NCBI GenBank assembly: GCA_002501085.1
Contig: DLRL01000087.1
Coordinates: forward strand, 1 to 33,819
Reading direction: 5' to 3'
Length of the DNA: 33,819 nucleotides
Source: Gemmatimonadales bacterium UBA7889
Lineage (GTDB): Bacteria; Gemmatimonadota; Gemmatimonadetes; Longimicrobiales; Gaopeijiaceae
Below are positions 32,571-33,819 of the stretch, in pieces. Numbering within the stretch: position 1 is the first letter of the stretch; each line of letters starts with the position of its first letter. Below the pieces are notes generated by a model that worked only from the letters and a program-made list of their open reading frames with translations, did no database searches and was not told where the DNA came from. Position numbers and translations under genes: made by a program.

Positions 32571-33389
32571 GTGAAAGTTGACTTACACATCCATACGTCT
32601 GCCTCCGATGGCGCCTGGAGTGCTGAAGCTGTAGTCCGGGGGGCTGCGTCTGGCGGTTTGGATGTGATTGCAATCGCTGACCATGACACGACTGCATCCT
32701 TCTCTGTAGCGGAAGCGGTTGGTTCCGAGGTGCGTGTCCAAGTAATTCCAGCTATTGAGGTTAGCTCAACCTATAATGGTCGGAGCATTCATATTCTTGG
32801 ATATTTTGTCGACCCAGTATCCGAGGTAATCCTGAACCACAGGGTCCACGCAACGAAGCACCGCGAAGCTCGCATGCGTGAGATGCTTAGCAGGCTTACT
32901 GAAGCAGAGATCTTGGTTACCTACGAAGATGTTAAAACTGAGGCTGGACCTGATGGAGGTGTATTAGGTCGGCCGCACTTAGCTAAGGCACTTGTAAAAG
33001 CAGGTTATGCTACGTCGGTACCGGATGCATTTAATAGCCTTATCGGTAATGAATCTCAGTTTTGTGTCCCGACAGATCTGCTGGAGGCTATAGAGGCTGT
33101 TCAGTTAATATTAGCATCTGGTGGAATCCCAGTTTGGGCCCATCCTCCGAGGGATATCTTTGATGCACTACTTCCTGAATTGATCAGCTCCGGATTGCGA
33201 GGGATCGAAGTATATCGGCCTTCTCACAGCCCAAAGGATGTGACGCGCCTTGAAGCGGTGTGCAGTAAAGAAGGGCTCCTGACCAGTGGGGGATCGGACT
33301 GGCATACGCCTGATTCTGGAAGATCTCTTGGAGACTTCTTCGTAGACGCTGTCGAAATTGAAGATTTACTCAGGGTTGGTGGAGTCTAG
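32571..33389 (+). CDS. PHP-domain phosphoesterase (TrpH/RNase AM-like)
   Basis: A 272-aa metal-dependent phosphoesterase. PHP signatures are DLHIHTSASDG (metal-binding His pair and Asp), IADHDTTASF, PAIEVSS, IHILGYF, VWAHPPRD and GGSDWHTPDSG. An intact helical insertion (about 90-150) fits the YciV/TrpH group, whose members act as 3',5'-nucleotide phosphatases or 5'-3' exoribonucleases on short RNA. Exact substrate is uncertain. The GTG start lies 17 bases after atpC, with GAGG about 12 bases before it, so it is probably transcribed with the ATP synthase operon. Confidence 0.88.
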   Translation: MKVDLHIHTSASDGAWSAEAVVRGAASGGLDVIAIADHDTTASFSVAEAVGSEVRVQVIPAIEVSSTYNGRSIHILGYFVDPVSEVILNHRVHATKHREARMREMLSRLTEAEILVTYEDVKTEAGPDGGVLGRPHLAKALVKAGYATSVPDAFNSLIGNESQFCVPTDLLEAIEAVQLILASGGIPVWAHPPRDIFDALLPELISSGLRGIEVYRPSHSPKDVTRLEAVCSKEGLLTSGGSDWHTPDSGRSLGDFFVDAVEIEDLLRVGGV

Positions 33390-33414
33390 GTAATTTAGCA
33401 TGAACAATAACTCT

Positions 33415-33819
33415 TCAGGTGTTCTCTAGTGCCGTAAGCATCGAGCAGGTTGCTTGCATTGGGTCGGATGCGCTCATAATTGCACTGGCGACTGCCACCC
33501 CGGTCGCGCCCACTGCCAAGACCTCTGGGATCCGACGGTTCGTGATCCCACCGATTGCTATCACTGGAACATCAACAGCGTCAATGACGCTTCTGAGTCC
33601 TGGCATTCCGATCACATCACCAGCGTCCGGTTTTGTCGATGTGCGATAGATGGTACCACACCCGATATAATTTGCTCCTTCGGCCACAGCCAAGTGGGCT
33701 AACTCAGGATCGTCGGCAGAAAATCCGATGAGGAGCTCATCTCTAACGAGTCTACGTACTGCCTGGATTGGAGGATCTTTTGGACCCAGGTGTATGCCAT
33801 CAGCACCAATCGCGAGTGC
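33415..33819 (-). CDS. thiE: Thiamine-phosphate synthase, 5' end truncated by the window edge
   Basis: C-terminal 134 residues of a TIM-barrel thiamine-phosphate synthase, which joins HMP-PP and thiazole phosphate. The frame is open to the last base. It reads ALAIGADGIHLGPKDPP at the edge, then NYIGCGTIYRTSTKPDAG, VIAIGGITNRRIPEVLAVGA and VASAIMSA, matching ThiE in order. GTIYRTSTK stands where GPVFPTxTK is common, and FSADDPE replaces the usual ST(H)S turn, a mild divergence; TenI-like members cannot be excluded. It converges with the PHP gene. Confidence 0.87.
   Translation of the reverse strand, partial: ALAIGADGIHLGPKDPPIQAVRRLVRDELLIGFSADDPELAHLAVAEGANYIGCGTIYRTSTKPDAGDVIGMPGLRSVIDAVDVPVIAIGGITNRRIPEVLAVGATGVAVASAIMSASDPMQATCSMLTALENT

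Noticed and set aside
1..33819. CRISPR arrays, insertion sequences, prophage or defence genes
   Set aside because: No spaced direct repeats, transposase, terminal repeats or phage-like genes were seen; xerC is the chromosomal housekeeping recombinase, not an integron or phage integrase.

Overview
This window is a dense block of housekeeping genes from a bacterium with about 50% G+C. There is no sign of phage, insertion sequences, CRISPR or recent transfer. A periplasmic HtrA-type protease, a prepilin peptidase and a CNT nucleoside permease fit a Gram-negative cell. The gene order mixes a Firmicutes-like xerC-hslV-hslU block, a tRNA-Leu/tig-clpP-clpX-lon-engB block and a contiguous F-type ATP synthase operon. 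The protein flavour suggests a Gemmatimonadota-like or similar deep-branching lineage, but this is inference and has not been tested against a tree.

Region 1 (1-7202, plus strand): xerC (5' end missing), hslV, hslU, argF, gcvT, a mog/moaB-type gene and a sigma-54 activator. Start-stop overlaps are frequent, which suggests one transcription unit. Region 2 (7257-15454, minus strand): htrA, then tRNA-Leu(UAG), tig, clpP, clpX, lon and engB, listed in the direction of transcription. Region 3 (15648-20183): dnaK (minus), divergent from a CNT nucleoside transporter (plus), then thiD (minus). With hslVU, nearly the whole soluble ATP-dependent protease set plus trigger factor, DnaK and HtrA lies within about 17 kb.

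Region 4 (20225-24912): a SpoU-type RNA methyltransferase and a prepilin peptidase (plus). Convergent to them is a minus-strand chain of moxR, a CBS/CorC membrane protein, a gamma-carbonic-anhydrase-like protein and a tiny zinc-ribbon protein. Region 5 (25167-33389, plus strand): the full ATP synthase operon (atpZ, atpI, then a, c, b, delta, alpha, gamma, beta, epsilon), then a PHP-domain phosphoesterase. A minus-strand thiE fragment closes the window.

I found no clearly novel multi-gene system. The points most worth a second look are: a near-identical dyad (CTGCCAT-WW-TGGCACT) upstream of hslVU and in the dnaK/nucleoside-transporter intergenic region; a sigma-54 activator whose N-terminal receiver-like domain lacks a phosphoacceptor Asp; a gamma-carbonic-anhydrase homologue with Glu in place of the third zinc-ligand His, translationally linked to an uncharacterised zinc ribbon; a lone MoxR; and an epsilon subunit lacking its C-terminal helical domain.
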